Part shown: positions 24,096-32,792 of the stretch, one piece after another
How the letters are laid out: every line of letters begins with the position of its first letter
Position numbering within the stretch: the first letter of the stretch is position 1
Assembly: GCF_001552135.1 (NCBI RefSeq)
Contig: NZ_BCQP01000038.1
Location: 62,001-126,000 of the forward strand
Length of the DNA: 64,000 nucleotides
Origin: Actinomadura chibensis NBRC 106107
GTDB taxonomy: Bacteria; Actinomycetota; Actinomycetes; Streptosporangiales; Streptosporangiaceae
Reading direction: 5' to 3'
Notes under the pieces: model-generated
What the model was told of the DNA's origin: nothing
Seen by the model: only the letters and a program-made list of their open reading frames with translations
Databases searched by the model: none
Position numbers and translations under genes: made by a program

Positions 24096-25324
24096 GGCAG
24101 CTCCACGTCGAGCGTCGTCCCTCCACCGTCGGGGCTGTCGATGCGGGTCGTCCCGTCGAGCGCGGCGACCCGGCGGCGGATGCCGGCGAGGCCGCTGCCC
24201 CGGGCGGGATCGGCCCCGCCCTTGCCATCATCCCGCACGGCGACCAGGAGGCGGCCGGGTTCGCGGCGGACCGTGACCCAGCCGTGCCGGGCGCCGCTGT
24301 GCCGCGCGATGTTGGTGAGGGCCTCCGCGACGACGAAGTAGGCGGCGGCCTCGACGGCGGCGGGCGCGCGCGCCGCCGCCTCGCCGTCGCCGAGGTCCAG
24401 GTCGACGGGGATCGGCTGGCCCGCGGCGAGGGCGCGCAGCGCCCCGCCGAGGCCCCGGTCGGACAGGATCGGCGGGTAGATCCCGCGGATCACCGTGCGG
24501 AGCTGCGTCAGCGCCTCCTCGACGCCCTCCCTGGCCTCCAGGAACAGGGTGCGGGCGGCGTCCGGGTCGGCGTCGAAGCGGCGGTCGGCGAGGCCGAGCC
24601 GCAGCGCGGCGGCGACGAGCTGGGCCTGCGTCCCGTCGTGCAGGTCGCGCTCGATCCGGCGCAGCTCCGCGCCGTGCGCCTCCAGCGCCTCGGCGCGGGT
24701 CTCGGTCAGCTCCTCGACCCGCTCGGCGAGGCTGCGGCGGGTGGGGCCGAGCAGCACCTCGGCCAGCCGCGCCTGCCAGCGGGCGAGCCGCGGCACGAGC
24801 CACAGCAGGAGCAGCACGTCGAGGGCGGCCTGCAGGAACGGCATCGTCAGCGCCCGCGGCCAGCTGTCCAGCGTGACGAACGCGGACGTGGACCCGTCGG
24901 GCGCGGCCCACCACCACAGCGGCAGCGACAGCGAGTACGGGATCTGGGGCCACAGCCCCACGGCGAGCACGGCCGCGACCACGCCGGTGAAGCCGTGCAC
25001 GGCCATCCAGGCGATGTCGCGCCAGGTGTCCGGGGAGCGGACGAGCCGTCCCGCCTCCGCCAGGCCGTCGCCGCGCGGCGGCCGGTACGGGGCGGGGATC
25101 TCGCGGCCGAGCACCTTCCCGGCCCGGCGGCGCTCGGCGTTGGCGAGCGCCCGCAGCGGCCGCACCACCGCCGGGAGCCACGGCAGCAGGACGACCATCA
25201 GCACCAGCCCGGCGAGCAGCGGGGCGAGCCCCGCCATCGCGGGCACCGCCGTGCGCAGCGCGCCGACCAACCGCCAGGTCGCGCCCGCGCTGCGCCGTAC
25301 CGCCCTGCCCAGACCGCTGTTCAT
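24083..25324 (-). CDS. Sensor histidine kinase (HisKA_3)
   Basis: Kinase of 413 residues. Hydrophobic helices lie near residues 30-55, 105-125 and 160-180, with a loop containing SLPLWWWAAPDGS. The HisKA_3 domain carries RRIERDLHDGTQAQLVAAAL with phospho-acceptor His229. The ATPase domain has EALTNIARHSGARH, VRDDGKGGAD and GSGLAGIRRRV. It is co-transcribed with its response regulator (13-nt overlap) and divergent from an efflux-type ABC operon. That arrangement is common for cell-envelope or antimicrobial-peptide sensing, which is inferred here. Confidence 0.94.
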   Translation of the reverse strand: MNSGLGRAVRRSAGATWRLVGALRTAVPAMAGLAPLLAGLVLMVVLLPWLPAVVRPLRALANAERRRAGKVLGREIPAPYRPPRGDGLAEAGRLVRSPDTWRDIAWMAVHGFTGVVAAVLAVGLWPQIPYSLSLPLWWWAAPDGSTSAFVTLDSWPRALTMPFLQAALDVLLLLWLVPRLARWQARLAEVLLGPTRRSLAERVEELTETRAEALEAHGAELRRIERDLHDGTQAQLVAAALRLGLADRRFDADPDAARTLFLEAREGVEEALTQLRTVIRGIYPPILSDRGLGGALRALAAGQPIPVDLDLGDGEAAARAPAAVEAAAYFVVAEALTNIARHSGARHGWVTVRREPGRLLVAVRDDGKGGADPARGSGLAGIRRRVAALDGTTRIDSPDGGGTTLDVELPCGS

Positions 25325-25386
25325 GTCACCCCTCCGCCACCGTATGCGGCGGCGGAGCGGCGCGCACCCGGGTCAGCCCCCGGGCC

Positions 25387-25410
25387 GGTGGTGTAGCCCG
25401 CTACACCACC
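25387..25410. promoter_or_regulatory. Perfect 24-bp inverted repeat upstream of the MacB-like operon
   Basis: GGTGGTGTAG and CTACACCACC are exact 10-bp arms around CCCG. The repeat lies between the kinase gene (start 25324) and the ABC operon (start 25497), about 44 nt upstream of a TAGGTT box at 25454-25459. An operator for the neighbouring LuxR-type regulator is the simplest reading; no gene ends here that would need a terminator. Confidence 0.65.
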
Positions 25411-25496
25411 GATTCGGGAGCGCGCGCCCATGTGCCGGGCCCCCGCCGAAACCTAGGTTCGACCAGGTGAGAGGCGGCATTCCACGGAGGGAACCC

Positions 25497-26243
25497 ATGA
25501 CGACCTTGACGGCCGGGACCGCACCGGCGACCGCGGCGGCCGCGGCGGTGGCGCTTGAGGCGGTCACCAAGGACTACGGCGACGTGCGGGCGCTGGACGG
25601 CGTCACCTGGACGTTCCCGCGCGGCGCGGTCACCGCCGTGATGGGCCCCTCGGGGTCGGGCAAGAGCACGTTCCTGCACTGCGCGTCGGGGCTGGACCGT
25701 CCGAGCGAGGGCACGGTCCGGGTCGGCGGCGTCGACCTCGGACGGCTCGGCGAGGCGAAGCTCACCCGGCTGCGGCGCGAGCGGATCGGGTTCGTGTTCC
25801 AGGCTTTCAACCTCGTCCCGTCGATGGACGTGGAGCGGAACATCACGCTGCCGTTGCACCTCGGCGGGACCGCTCCCGACCCGGCCTGGCTGGACGAGGT
25901 CGTCCGCCGGGTCGGGCTCGCGGACCGGCTGCGGCACCGCCCGGCCGAGCTGTCGGGCGGGCAGCAGCAGCGCGCCGCGCTCGCCCGCGCGCTGATCACC
26001 CGCCCGGAGGTCGTGTTCGCCGACGAGCCGACCGGCGCGCTCGACCCCCGCACCGCGCGGGACGTCCTGCGCCTGCTGCGCGAGGCCGCCGACCTGACCG
26101 GGCAGACGGTCGTGCTGGTCACCCACGACCCGGTGGCCGCCGCGTGGGCCGACTCCGTCGTGTTCCTCAGCCGCGGCCGCGTCGTCGACGAGCTGGTCGC
26201 CCCGACGGTCTCCGCCGTCATGAGCCGCTGGGAGACGCTGTGA
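25497..26243 (+). CDS. ABC transporter ATPase, MacB/LolD type
   Basis: ATP-binding subunit of 248 residues. Walker A is GPSGSGKST, the Q-loop lies in VFQAFNLVPSMDVERNITLP, the signature is LSGGQQQR, and Walker B is VVFADEPTGALD. This pattern is that of MacB/LolD-type ATPases that pair with FtsX-domain permeases. ATG 25497 follows GGAGGGAACCC. Its stop overlaps the permease start (GTGA). Function is probably mechanotransmission or efflux of an amphipathic compound; regulation by the divergent two-component system is likely. Confidence 0.95.
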   Translation: MTTLTAGTAPATAAAAAVALEAVTKDYGDVRALDGVTWTFPRGAVTAVMGPSGSGKSTFLHCASGLDRPSEGTVRVGGVDLGRLGEAKLTRLRRERIGFVFQAFNLVPSMDVERNITLPLHLGGTAPDPAWLDEVVRRVGLADRLRHRPAELSGGQQQRAALARALITRPEVVFADEPTGALDPRTARDVLRLLREAADLTGQTVVLVTHDPVAAAWADSVVFLSRGRVVDELVAPTVSAVMSRWETL

Positions 26244-28675
26244 GGATCAGGGGGGCCTTCGTCGGGATCTTCGTCGCGCTGGCGTTCGCGGCGACGCTCG
26301 TCGGGGCGTGCGGGGTGCTGCTGGAGTCGGCGCTGCGCGCGCACGCGCCGGTCGAGCGGTACGGCGCGGCCGCGGCGGTCGTGACGGGACCGGCCGAGGT
26401 CGAGCAGTGGATGAAGCAGCTCGGGTCCGAGCCGGAGCGGCAGCGCCGCCCGCTGGCCGAGCGCGCCCCGGTGCCCGTCGCGGCGGCGGCGAAGCTGCGG
26501 GCGGTGCCGGGCGTCCGGGACGTGGTCGCGGACGTGTCGTTCCCCGTCCTGCTCGGCTCGGGGCGGGCGGTCACGGGCCACGGCTGGGAGTCGGCCCCGC
26601 TCCGCCCCTACCGACTGGCCGCCGGGCACGCGCCGCAGGGGCCGGACGAGGTGGTGCTGAGCGAGTCGTCCGGGGTCCGGCCGGGCGGGACCGTCCAGGT
26701 GCAGGTGAACGGGGCGCCCCGCCCGTTCCGGGTCGCGGGGCTGGTGGGGGACGGTCCCGGCGCGGCGTTCTTCACGACCGCGACGGCCGCGTCGCTCTAC
26801 GGGCGTCCCGGCCACGCCGACGCGCTGGCCGTGATCGCCGACGGGAAGGTCGGGGACGGCGCGCTCCGCGCCGCCGCGCCCGGCCTGACCGTCGCGACGG
26901 GCGCGGCGCGCGGCGACGCCGAGGACCGGGCGGTCGCGGCGGCGCGGCCCGACATCGTGGAGATCGCCGGTTCGCTCGGCGGCATCGCGATCATGACGGC
27001 GCTGGTCGTGGTCGGCGGGCTGATCGTGCTGTCGGTGCGGGAGCGGGCGCGCGAGCTCGCGCTGCTCCGCGCGGTCGGCGCGACGCCCTGGCAGGTGCGG
27101 GCGCGGATCGTCCGGGAGATCGCGCGGATCGGCGCGCCCGCCGCGCTCGCGGGCGGCGTCCTGTCGCTCGGGCTCGGCGCCGCGATGCACGCCGCGATGG
27201 TCCGCCGGGGCGTCCTGCCGGACGGCTTCGGCCTGTCGCTGAGCCCGCTGCCCGCGCTCGCCGGGTTCGCGGTGACGCTGCTCGCCGCCGTCGCGGCCGC
27301 GCTCCTCGCCTCGCTGCGGGTGTCCCGGATCCGGCCGGTGCGGGCGCTCGGCGAGACCGCCGCCGAGTCCGCGCGGCTCCCCCGCTGGCGGGTGATCACC
27401 GGGGTGGCGTTCCTGGTCCTCGGGGTGAACGCGCTCGGGTTCTCGGCCGCCACGACCGGCCCGGCGGCGAGCGCGTCGGTCGGCGGGCTGGTCATGTCTT
27501 TGATCGTCGCGACGGCGCTGCTCGGGCCGCTGGTGGCGCGGGCGGGAAACCGGGTCCTCGGGCGCGCCGCGCGGGCCGTCTCGCCGGTGGCCGGGCGGCT
27601 CGCGCAGCACTCCGCCGGGGCGGCCGCGCTGCGCGCGGGGTCGATCATCACTCCGGTCGCGCTGGCGGTGGCGTTCGCGGGCGTCCAGCTGTTCGCCCAG
27701 TCGACGGTCGCGCACGCCACGCGGGTGCAGGCCGCGGCCGGGGACCGCGCCGACCAGGTCATCGTCTCGGCGGGCCCCGGCCTCCCCCGGGACGTCGCCG
27801 CCGCCGCGCGCCGCGTCCCCGGCGTGACCGCCGCGACGCCGGTCAAGCGGACCACCGTGGTCATGTCGGTCAAGGAGCTCGGCGACCGGAACCTGCGCTC
27901 GCTGAACGCGCGCGGCGTCGGCCCGGACGCCGCCGCCACCATGGACCCGGACGTCTCCTCCGGCCGCCTCGCCGACCTGCGCGGCGCCGCCACGGTGGCG
28001 CTCAGCCGCGACGTCGCGAGCGGCCTGCGCGTCGGATCGACGGCGCGGCTGTGGCTCGGCGACGGGACGAGGACCGACGCCCGCGTCGTCGCCGTCTACG
28101 ACCGGGGGCTCGGCTTCGGCGACGTGCTGCTCCCCCGCGACCTGGTCGCGGCGCACTCGTCCGTCCCGCTGGACGACCACGTCCTCGTCCGGGGGAAGGC
28201 CGACCTGCGCGCCGTCACCGCCGCCTACGCCGGGACCCGCGTGGTCTCCCCCGGCGACCTCCAGGCGGGCCTGTCGCAGGAGATCAGGCTCCAGGGCTTC
28301 ATCAGCTACATCGTCGTGGCGGCGATCGCCGGGTTCATCCTCATCGGCGTCGTCACGACGCTGGCGCTGGCGACGGCGGCCAGGCGCCGCGAGTTCGCCC
28401 TGCTGCGGCTGGTCGGCGCGACCCGCCGCCAGGTGCTGCGGATGCTCCGGCTGGAGGCGGCGATCGTGCTCGGCACCGGCGTCGCGGCCGGGACGCTCAT
28501 CGCCGCCGTCACGCTCCTCGCGTTCGCGACGGCCGTCACCGGGCTGCCGCTGCCGTCCGTCCCGCCGCTGACCGGCGCGGCGATCCTCGGCGGCGTGGCC
28601 GGCACCGGCGCGGCCGCGATCATGCTCCCGGCGCGGGCGCTGCTGCGCCGCCGCACGTCCCCGAACCTCACCTGA
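26240..28675 (+). CDS. FtsX-domain ABC permease
   Basis: Membrane protein of 811 residues. An N-terminal helix is followed by a large extracellular MacB-like domain, then a first FtsX domain around residues 235-370 (ALLRAVGATPWQVRARIVREI). A second hydrophobic block and extracellular domain lead to the second FtsX domain at the C terminus (ALLRLVGATRRQVLRMLRLEA). This two-FtsX layout is typical of actinobacterial exporters with one long permease. GTG 26240 overlaps the ATPase stop. The tiny membrane protein gene begins 26 nt downstream. Confidence 0.93.
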   Translation: MRIRGAFVGIFVALAFAATLVGACGVLLESALRAHAPVERYGAAAAVVTGPAEVEQWMKQLGSEPERQRRPLAERAPVPVAAAAKLRAVPGVRDVVADVSFPVLLGSGRAVTGHGWESAPLRPYRLAAGHAPQGPDEVVLSESSGVRPGGTVQVQVNGAPRPFRVAGLVGDGPGAAFFTTATAASLYGRPGHADALAVIADGKVGDGALRAAAPGLTVATGAARGDAEDRAVAAARPDIVEIAGSLGGIAIMTALVVVGGLIVLSVRERARELALLRAVGATPWQVRARIVREIARIGAPAALAGGVLSLGLGAAMHAAMVRRGVLPDGFGLSLSPLPALAGFAVTLLAAVAAALLASLRVSRIRPVRALGETAAESARLPRWRVITGVAFLVLGVNALGFSAATTGPAASASVGGLVMSLIVATALLGPLVARAGNRVLGRAARAVSPVAGRLAQHSAGAAALRAGSIITPVALAVAFAGVQLFAQSTVAHATRVQAAAGDRADQVIVSAGPGLPRDVAAAARRVPGVTAATPVKRTTVVMSVKELGDRNLRSLNARGVGPDAAATMDPDVSSGRLADLRGAATVALSRDVASGLRVGSTARLWLGDGTRTDARVVAVYDRGLGFGDVLLPRDLVAAHSSVPLDDHVLVRGKADLRAVTAAYAGTRVVSPGDLQAGLSQEIRLQGFISYIVVAAIAGFILIGVVTTLALATAARRREFALLRLVGATRRQVLRMLRLEAAIVLGTGVAAGTLIAAVTLLAFATAVTGLPLPSVPPLTGAAILGGVAGTGAAAIMLPARALLRRRTSPNLT

Positions 28676-28701
28676 CATCCCCTACCGGAAAGGCACGAGC
28701 C

Positions 28702-28872
28702 ATGAGCAACTCCACCCGCTGGACCGTGGTCGGCATCCTCATCGCCGTCAACGCCGTCGCCAACGTGGTCCTCGGCGACACGTGGTTCGCGATCGCCGTC
28801 AGCTCGGTCACCGGCGTCGGCGTCGTCGCCGTGCTGATCGACTACCTGGCCCGGGGCAGGCGGGAACCCTGA
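28702..28872 (+). CDS. Small two-helix membrane protein
   Basis: Protein of 56 residues with two hydrophobic stretches, WTVVGILIAVNAVANVVLG and WFAIAVSSVTGVGVVAVLI, and a basic tail (RGRREP). The ATG follows AAAGG and lies 26 nt after the FtsX permease stop, so it is almost surely the third gene of that operon. Codon use is fully genome-like. It could be a small accessory subunit of the exporter; no homologue is recognised. Confidence 0.75.
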   Translation: MSNSTRWTVVGILIAVNAVANVVLGDTWFAIAVSSVTGVGVVAVLIDYLARGRREP

Positions 28873-28957
28873 GACCGGCCGCGGGAGCGGGCCCCGCGCC
28901 GTTACCATCTCCAGAGCCAAGATCCCGTTGGCCTGCTCTGTACCGGAACGGCGTGAA

Positions 28958-29830
28958 ATGGATGATGTGGAGGTCCGGCCCCTGCCGGGCGACCTGGCGC
29001 GGCTGTTCGACCCGCGGCCCGCGGCCCCGGGCGACGGCCCCGGCGACGGCCCGGGCGGCGAGTCCGCCGAGCGGACGCTGGCCGTGCCGCTGCCCGAGGG
29101 GGACCTGGTCTGGCCGGACCCCGGCTACCCGCAGCGGCGGCTGCTGATGCGCCCCGCGTTCTGGCTGAGCGACGAGCCCGTCCACGGCGAGCTGTGGTGC
29201 AGGCTCCGCGCCGAGCACGCCGCGTCGGGCCTCTGGCCGCTGCTGATGGACGAGACCGACCAGCCCTGGGCGTCCGGCCAGATCGCGCCCGAGCCGGTGG
29301 ACGAGATCGCGAACTACCTCCCGCACGCGTTCATGTCCGAGGTGTGGGCCGACTGGGCGGAGCAGGCGTCCGAGGAGGACCTCGACGACCTCGCCCCCTA
29401 CGGGCGGCACTGCCCGGGGCTCGCCCCGGCGGGCGTCCCGCTGGACGACCCCGACGCCATGGCCGACCGGTACGCCCGCGCCCTCGCCGGGCGCGGGCTG
29501 TCCCTCGGCCTCGCCGCCGTCGAGCGGGGCGCCGACGCGATCGCCGCCGTCGGCTGGCAGGGCGCCCTCAACCACAACGAGTGGACGGCGCCGCTCGCCG
29601 CCGTCCTGCGCGGCTGGGAGGACAGGTTCGGCGCCCGCGTCGTCGCGCTCGGGTTCAACACGCTGGAGCTGAGCGTCGCGGCGCCGCCGGTCACCGTCCG
29701 GCACGCGGTGCACGTCGCGGCCGAGCACTGGACGTTCTGCCCCGACATCCTCTTCCAGGGCCCGGGGACCCTCGCCGGGTACGCCGAGGAGATCCGCGGC
29801 AAGACCAACTGGTCGTTCTGGTGGGACTGA
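28958..29830 (+). CDS. DUF4253 domain protein
   Basis: Cytosolic protein of 290 residues. After a Gly/Pro/Asp-rich stretch near residue 30 the C-terminal half has features of DUF4253: ALGFNTLELSVAAPP, HVAAEHWTFCPD and a terminal GKTNWSFWWD. It is of a type found widely in actinomycetes with no known activity. The start is placed at ATG 28958; a TTG at 28928 in frame is also possible. A TACCAT box around 28903 may be its promoter. It is followed by a 221-nt gap before the Rsb-like operon in which no further gene is seen. Confidence 0.82.
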   Translation: MDDVEVRPLPGDLARLFDPRPAAPGDGPGDGPGGESAERTLAVPLPEGDLVWPDPGYPQRRLLMRPAFWLSDEPVHGELWCRLRAEHAASGLWPLLMDETDQPWASGQIAPEPVDEIANYLPHAFMSEVWADWAEQASEEDLDDLAPYGRHCPGLAPAGVPLDDPDAMADRYARALAGRGLSLGLAAVERGADAIAAVGWQGALNHNEWTAPLAAVLRGWEDRFGARVVALGFNTLELSVAAPPVTVRHAVHVAAEHWTFCPDILFQGPGTLAGYAEEIRGKTNWSFWWD

Positions 29831-30051
29831 CCGACCTCCCCAAAAACTGGTCATAAGGCGTAAACGTCCAGGTCATTCGCGGTGGTGCGGGGCTTTTCCA
29901 CGGTTACGGTGGGACGGGACGAGCACCGGGTGGCGCGAGTGGCACGGACGCCCCGGAGCGAGCACCCGGCGACCCGCCGCGGGCGCCGCCCCGTCGCGCG
30001 ACCGCCGGGCGGACGGGCGGCGAGGACGGGGGCACGGATGGGACCGCGGGC

Positions 30052-30885
30052 ATGACCGGCGGCGCGGACGACACTCCGATCGCGGAGCTGCTGCGCTCCT
30101 GGCGCGAGCCGGTGCTCGGCCGGTGGATCGAGCTGGTCGGCGAGACCGTCCGCGGGCGGCTCTCCGAGGCCGAGGTGCGGACCGAGCTGACCGAGCTCTA
30201 CGGGCTCGTCGAACGCGCGCTCGCCGGGGACGCCACCGCCGGGGGCGAGCTGCGGGCCGCGCTCGCCGAGATCTCCCGGGCCCGCGCCCGGTACGGGTTC
30301 AGCCCGACCGAGACGGCGATCGGCGTGTTCGCGCTGAAGCAGTCGCTCTACGAGCAGATCCGGACGACCCGCGACCAGCGGGCCTACTCCGAGCTGATCG
30401 ACTTCTCGTCCTTTGTCGACGAGCTCGGCCTCGCGACGTTCGAGACGTACGCGGCGGCGCGGGAGCAGGTGATCGCCGACCAGACCGAGCAACTCCTGGA
30501 GCTGTCGACACCCGTGGTGCGGCTGTGGGACCGCGTGCTCGGCGTCCCGCTCGTCGGCACCCTCGACTCCGCCCGCACGCAGACCGTGATGGAGACGCTG
30601 CTCCAGGCGCTGGTGGACACCGGCGCCCGGTACGCGGTGATCGACATCACCGGGGTGTCCGCCGTGGACACCGAGGTCGCGCAGCACCTGATGAAGACCG
30701 TGATGGCGGCGCGGCTGATGGGCACGCACTGCGTCGTGTCCGGCGTCCGCCCGCAGATCGCGCAGACGATCGTGGCGCTCGGCATCGAGTTCGGCGACAT
30801 CGTGACGAAGGCGACCCTCGCGGACGCGCTCGCGTACGTCCTGGAACGTTCCGGCCTGCGTGTCGTCGGCGAGCCGGAGGGCTGA
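30052..30885 (+). CDS. rsbR: RsbR-like stressosome protein (RsbRD-STAS)
   Basis: Protein of 277 residues with an N-terminal helical sensor (RsbRD type, containing RARYGFSPTETAIGVFALKQ) and a C-terminal STAS domain. The STAS domain keeps the RsbR phosphorylation region DITGVSAVDTEVAQHL, with Thr in the VDT position. RsbR paralogues assemble with RsbS into stressosomes and are phosphorylated by RsbT. First gene of a six-gene coupled operon; the next gene starts inside its stop codon (TGATG). The helical sensor suggests a soluble signal; the ligand is unknown. Confidence 0.92.
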   Translation: MTGGADDTPIAELLRSWREPVLGRWIELVGETVRGRLSEAEVRTELTELYGLVERALAGDATAGGELRAALAEISRARARYGFSPTETAIGVFALKQSLYEQIRTTRDQRAYSELIDFSSFVDELGLATFETYAAAREQVIADQTEQLLELSTPVVRLWDRVLGVPLVGTLDSARTQTVMETLLQALVDTGARYAVIDITGVSAVDTEVAQHLMKTVMAARLMGTHCVVSGVRPQIAQTIVALGIEFGDIVTKATLADALAYVLERSGLRVVGEPEG

Positions 30886-31307
30886 TGGAACGCGTGCCGA
30901 TTCTCAAGATCGGGGACGTCCTGCTCGTGTCGATCCAGACCGACCTCCAGGACCGGACGGCCCTGGAGCTGCAGGAGGACCTGTCCGAGCGGATCGTCGC
31001 CACCGGCGCGCACGGCGTGATCATCGACATCACGGCGGTGGACGTCGTCGACTCCTTCATCGGCCGGATGTTCGCGACGATCGCGTCCATGTCCCGGCTG
31101 ATGGACGCCGAGACGGTGGTGGTCGGGATGCGCCCGGCGGTCGCGATCACACTGGTGGAGCTCGGGCTGTCGCTCGGCGGCGTGCGCACCGCGCTGGACC
31201 TGGAGGAGGGCATGCGGCTGCTCGGCGCCGGGCTCCCGCAGGCGGGCCCGGCGGGCGCCGCGCGGCCCGCCCGCCCCGGTCCCGCCGCGGCGGACGACGG
31301 GCCGTGA
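30885..31307 (+). CDS. rsbS: RsbS-like STAS antagonist
   Basis: STAS-domain protein of 140 residues. It starts VPILKIGDVLLVSIQTDLQD and carries IIDITAVDVVDSFIGRMFAT, in which the Ser of VDSF is the expected RsbT target. VVVGMRPAVAITLVELGL also matches RsbS. A Pro/Ala-rich tail of about 20 residues is extra. RsbS proteins sequester the kinase RsbT until phosphorylated. Coupled to rsbR through TGATG. Confidence 0.93.
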   Translation: MERVPILKIGDVLLVSIQTDLQDRTALELQEDLSERIVATGAHGVIIDITAVDVVDSFIGRMFATIASMSRLMDAETVVVGMRPAVAITLVELGLSLGGVRTALDLEEGMRLLGAGLPQAGPAGAARPARPGPAAADDGP

Positions 31308-31320
31308 TGGCGGACGAACC

Positions 31321-31731
31321 GTGACACCCGCGTCCGGCGAGGAGGTGCCCATCGCGTCGAACGACGACGTGGTCCGCGTCCGGCAGGTGGTGCGGGCCGC
31401 CGCGGCGGCGGCCGGGCTGTCGCTGGTCGACCAGACCAAGCTGGTCACGGCGGCCAGCGAGCTGGCGCGCAACACCTACGCGCACGGCGGGGGCGGCACC
31501 ATGCGGGTGGAGCCGGCGACCGGCGGGGACGGCAGGCGCGGCGTCCGGCTCGTCTTCACCGACGCGGGACCCGGCATCGCCGACGTGGACCGGGCGCTCA
31601 GCGAGGGCTGGTCGAGCGGGACGGGCCTCGGCCTCGGCCTGCCCGGCGCCCGGCAGCTCTGCGACGAGTTCGGGCTGCGGAGCGAGGCGGGCGTCGGCAC
31701 CACGGTGACGGTGGCCAAATGGATCCGCTGA
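31321..31731 (+). CDS. rsbT: RsbT-like serine/threonine kinase
   Basis: GHKL-fold kinase of 136 residues. It has the N box ASELARNTYAHGGGG, the G1 box FTDAGPGIADVD and the G2 box GTGLGLGLPGARQLCDEF. It would phosphorylate the STAS domains of the two preceding proteins, then activate a downstream phosphatase. GTG 31321 lies 13 nt after the rsbS stop. The next gene overlaps its end by 13 nt. Confidence 0.92.
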   Translation: MTPASGEEVPIASNDDVVRVRQVVRAAAAAAGLSLVDQTKLVTAASELARNTYAHGGGGTMRVEPATGGDGRRGVRLVFTDAGPGIADVDRALSEGWSSGTGLGLGLPGARQLCDEFGLRSEAGVGTTVTVAKWIR

Positions 31732-32792
31732 GCGGCGCCGGATGGACGACCAGCCCGCCCGCGGGCGACTCGCTGCTGGTCCGGGTGGAGGAGCGGAGCG
31801 CCGCCGCGGGCGTCCGGCGGCGGATCACCGCGCTCGCCGAGCGGCTCGGATTCGCCGGGGAGCGGCTGGAGCGGGTGCGGCTCGCGGCGACCGAGGCCGC
31901 GACGAACCTCGCCGAGCACGCGCGGGAGGGCGAGATGCTGCTGCGCATCGTGCGGGACGGCGGGACGGCCGCGCTGGAGTTCGTGTGCGCCGACCGGGGG
32001 CCGGGCATCGCCGACGTCCCGGTGTCCCGGGTGGACGGCTACTCGACGCGCGGCACCCTCGGCCTCGGGCTCGGGTCGATCGAGCGGCTCGCCGACCACA
32101 GCGGGCTGTATTCGCGTCCGGGCGCGGGCACGGTGCTGTTCGCGCGGTTCCGGCCGCCGGGCGAGCCGCCCGCCGAGCGGCCGGGCGCGGCGGCCGGGGC
32201 GCCGTACGCGGGGCTGAACCTGCCGATCGACGGCGAGGAGGAGTGCGGCGACGCCTACACCGCCCGCGTGGTGGACGGCGTCCTGTACGCCCTGCTCTGC
32301 GACGGCCTCGGGCACGGCCCGCTCGCCGCGCGGGCGGCGCGGGCGGCGGTCCGGGCCGCGCACGAGACGCCCGGCCCCGCCCGTCCGGCGGACGTCCTGC
32401 GGCGGGTCCACCGGGGGATGGCGGCGACGCGCGGCGGGGCCGTCGCGGTCGCCGCCGTCGACCCGGCCGCCGGGCGGGTCCGGTTCGCCGGGATCGGGAA
32501 CGTCGCCGCGTGGATCGTCGGGCCGGACCGGCGGCAGGGGATGGTCTCGGTGCCCGGGATCGCGGGCGCGCGCGGCGAGCGGATCCGCGAACACGGCTAC
32601 GCGCTGCCGCCGGGTGCGGCGGTGGTGCTGCACTCCGACGGCCTCACCGGCCGCTGGCGGCTCGACGACCATCCCGGCCTGCTCGGCTGCGACCCGCTGC
32701 TGATCGCGGCGACGCTGCTGCGCGACGCCGGGGTGCGGCACGACGACCGGTCCGTGCTCGCCGTCGCGACGTCCGGCGGGGGCGCGCCGTGA
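31719..32792 (+). CDS. RsbX-like phosphatase fused to a GHKL ATPase domain
   Basis: Protein of 357 residues with two parts. Residues 1-145 are a second RsbT/RsbW-like ATPase fold with AATEAATNLAEHA, CADRGPGIADVP and GLGLGSIERLAD. Residues 165-357 are a PP2C-type phosphatase resembling RsbX (EECGDAYTARVVDG, CDGLGHGPLAARAARAA, VLHSDGLTGRW, HDDRSVLAV). In Bacillus RsbX resets the system by dephosphorylating RsbS and RsbR; here kinase-like and phosphatase halves are joined, so the product may both add and remove phosphate. Overlaps rsbT by 13 nt and the next gene by four (GTGA). Confidence 0.88.
   Translation: MDPLSGAGWTTSPPAGDSLLVRVEERSAAAGVRRRITALAERLGFAGERLERVRLAATEAATNLAEHAREGEMLLRIVRDGGTAALEFVCADRGPGIADVPVSRVDGYSTRGTLGLGLGSIERLADHSGLYSRPGAGTVLFARFRPPGEPPAERPGAAAGAPYAGLNLPIDGEEECGDAYTARVVDGVLYALLCDGLGHGPLAARAARAAVRAAHETPGPARPADVLRRVHRGMAATRGGAVAVAAVDPAAGRVRFAGIGNVAAWIVGPDRRQGMVSVPGIAGARGERIREHGYALPPGAAVVLHSDGLTGRWRLDDHPGLLGCDPLLIAATLLRDAGVRHDDRSVLAVATSGGGAP

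Noticed and set aside
25574..28678. Open frame of 1034 codons on the minus strand across the ABC exporter
   Set aside because: Antisense shadow of the ATPase and FtsX permease genes, which have strong domain evidence on the plus strand.
29831..30051. A SigB-type promoter in front of the Rsb-like operon
   Set aside because: No convincing GTTT-N14-GGGTA element was found in this gap; TTACGGT around 29905 is too weak to call.
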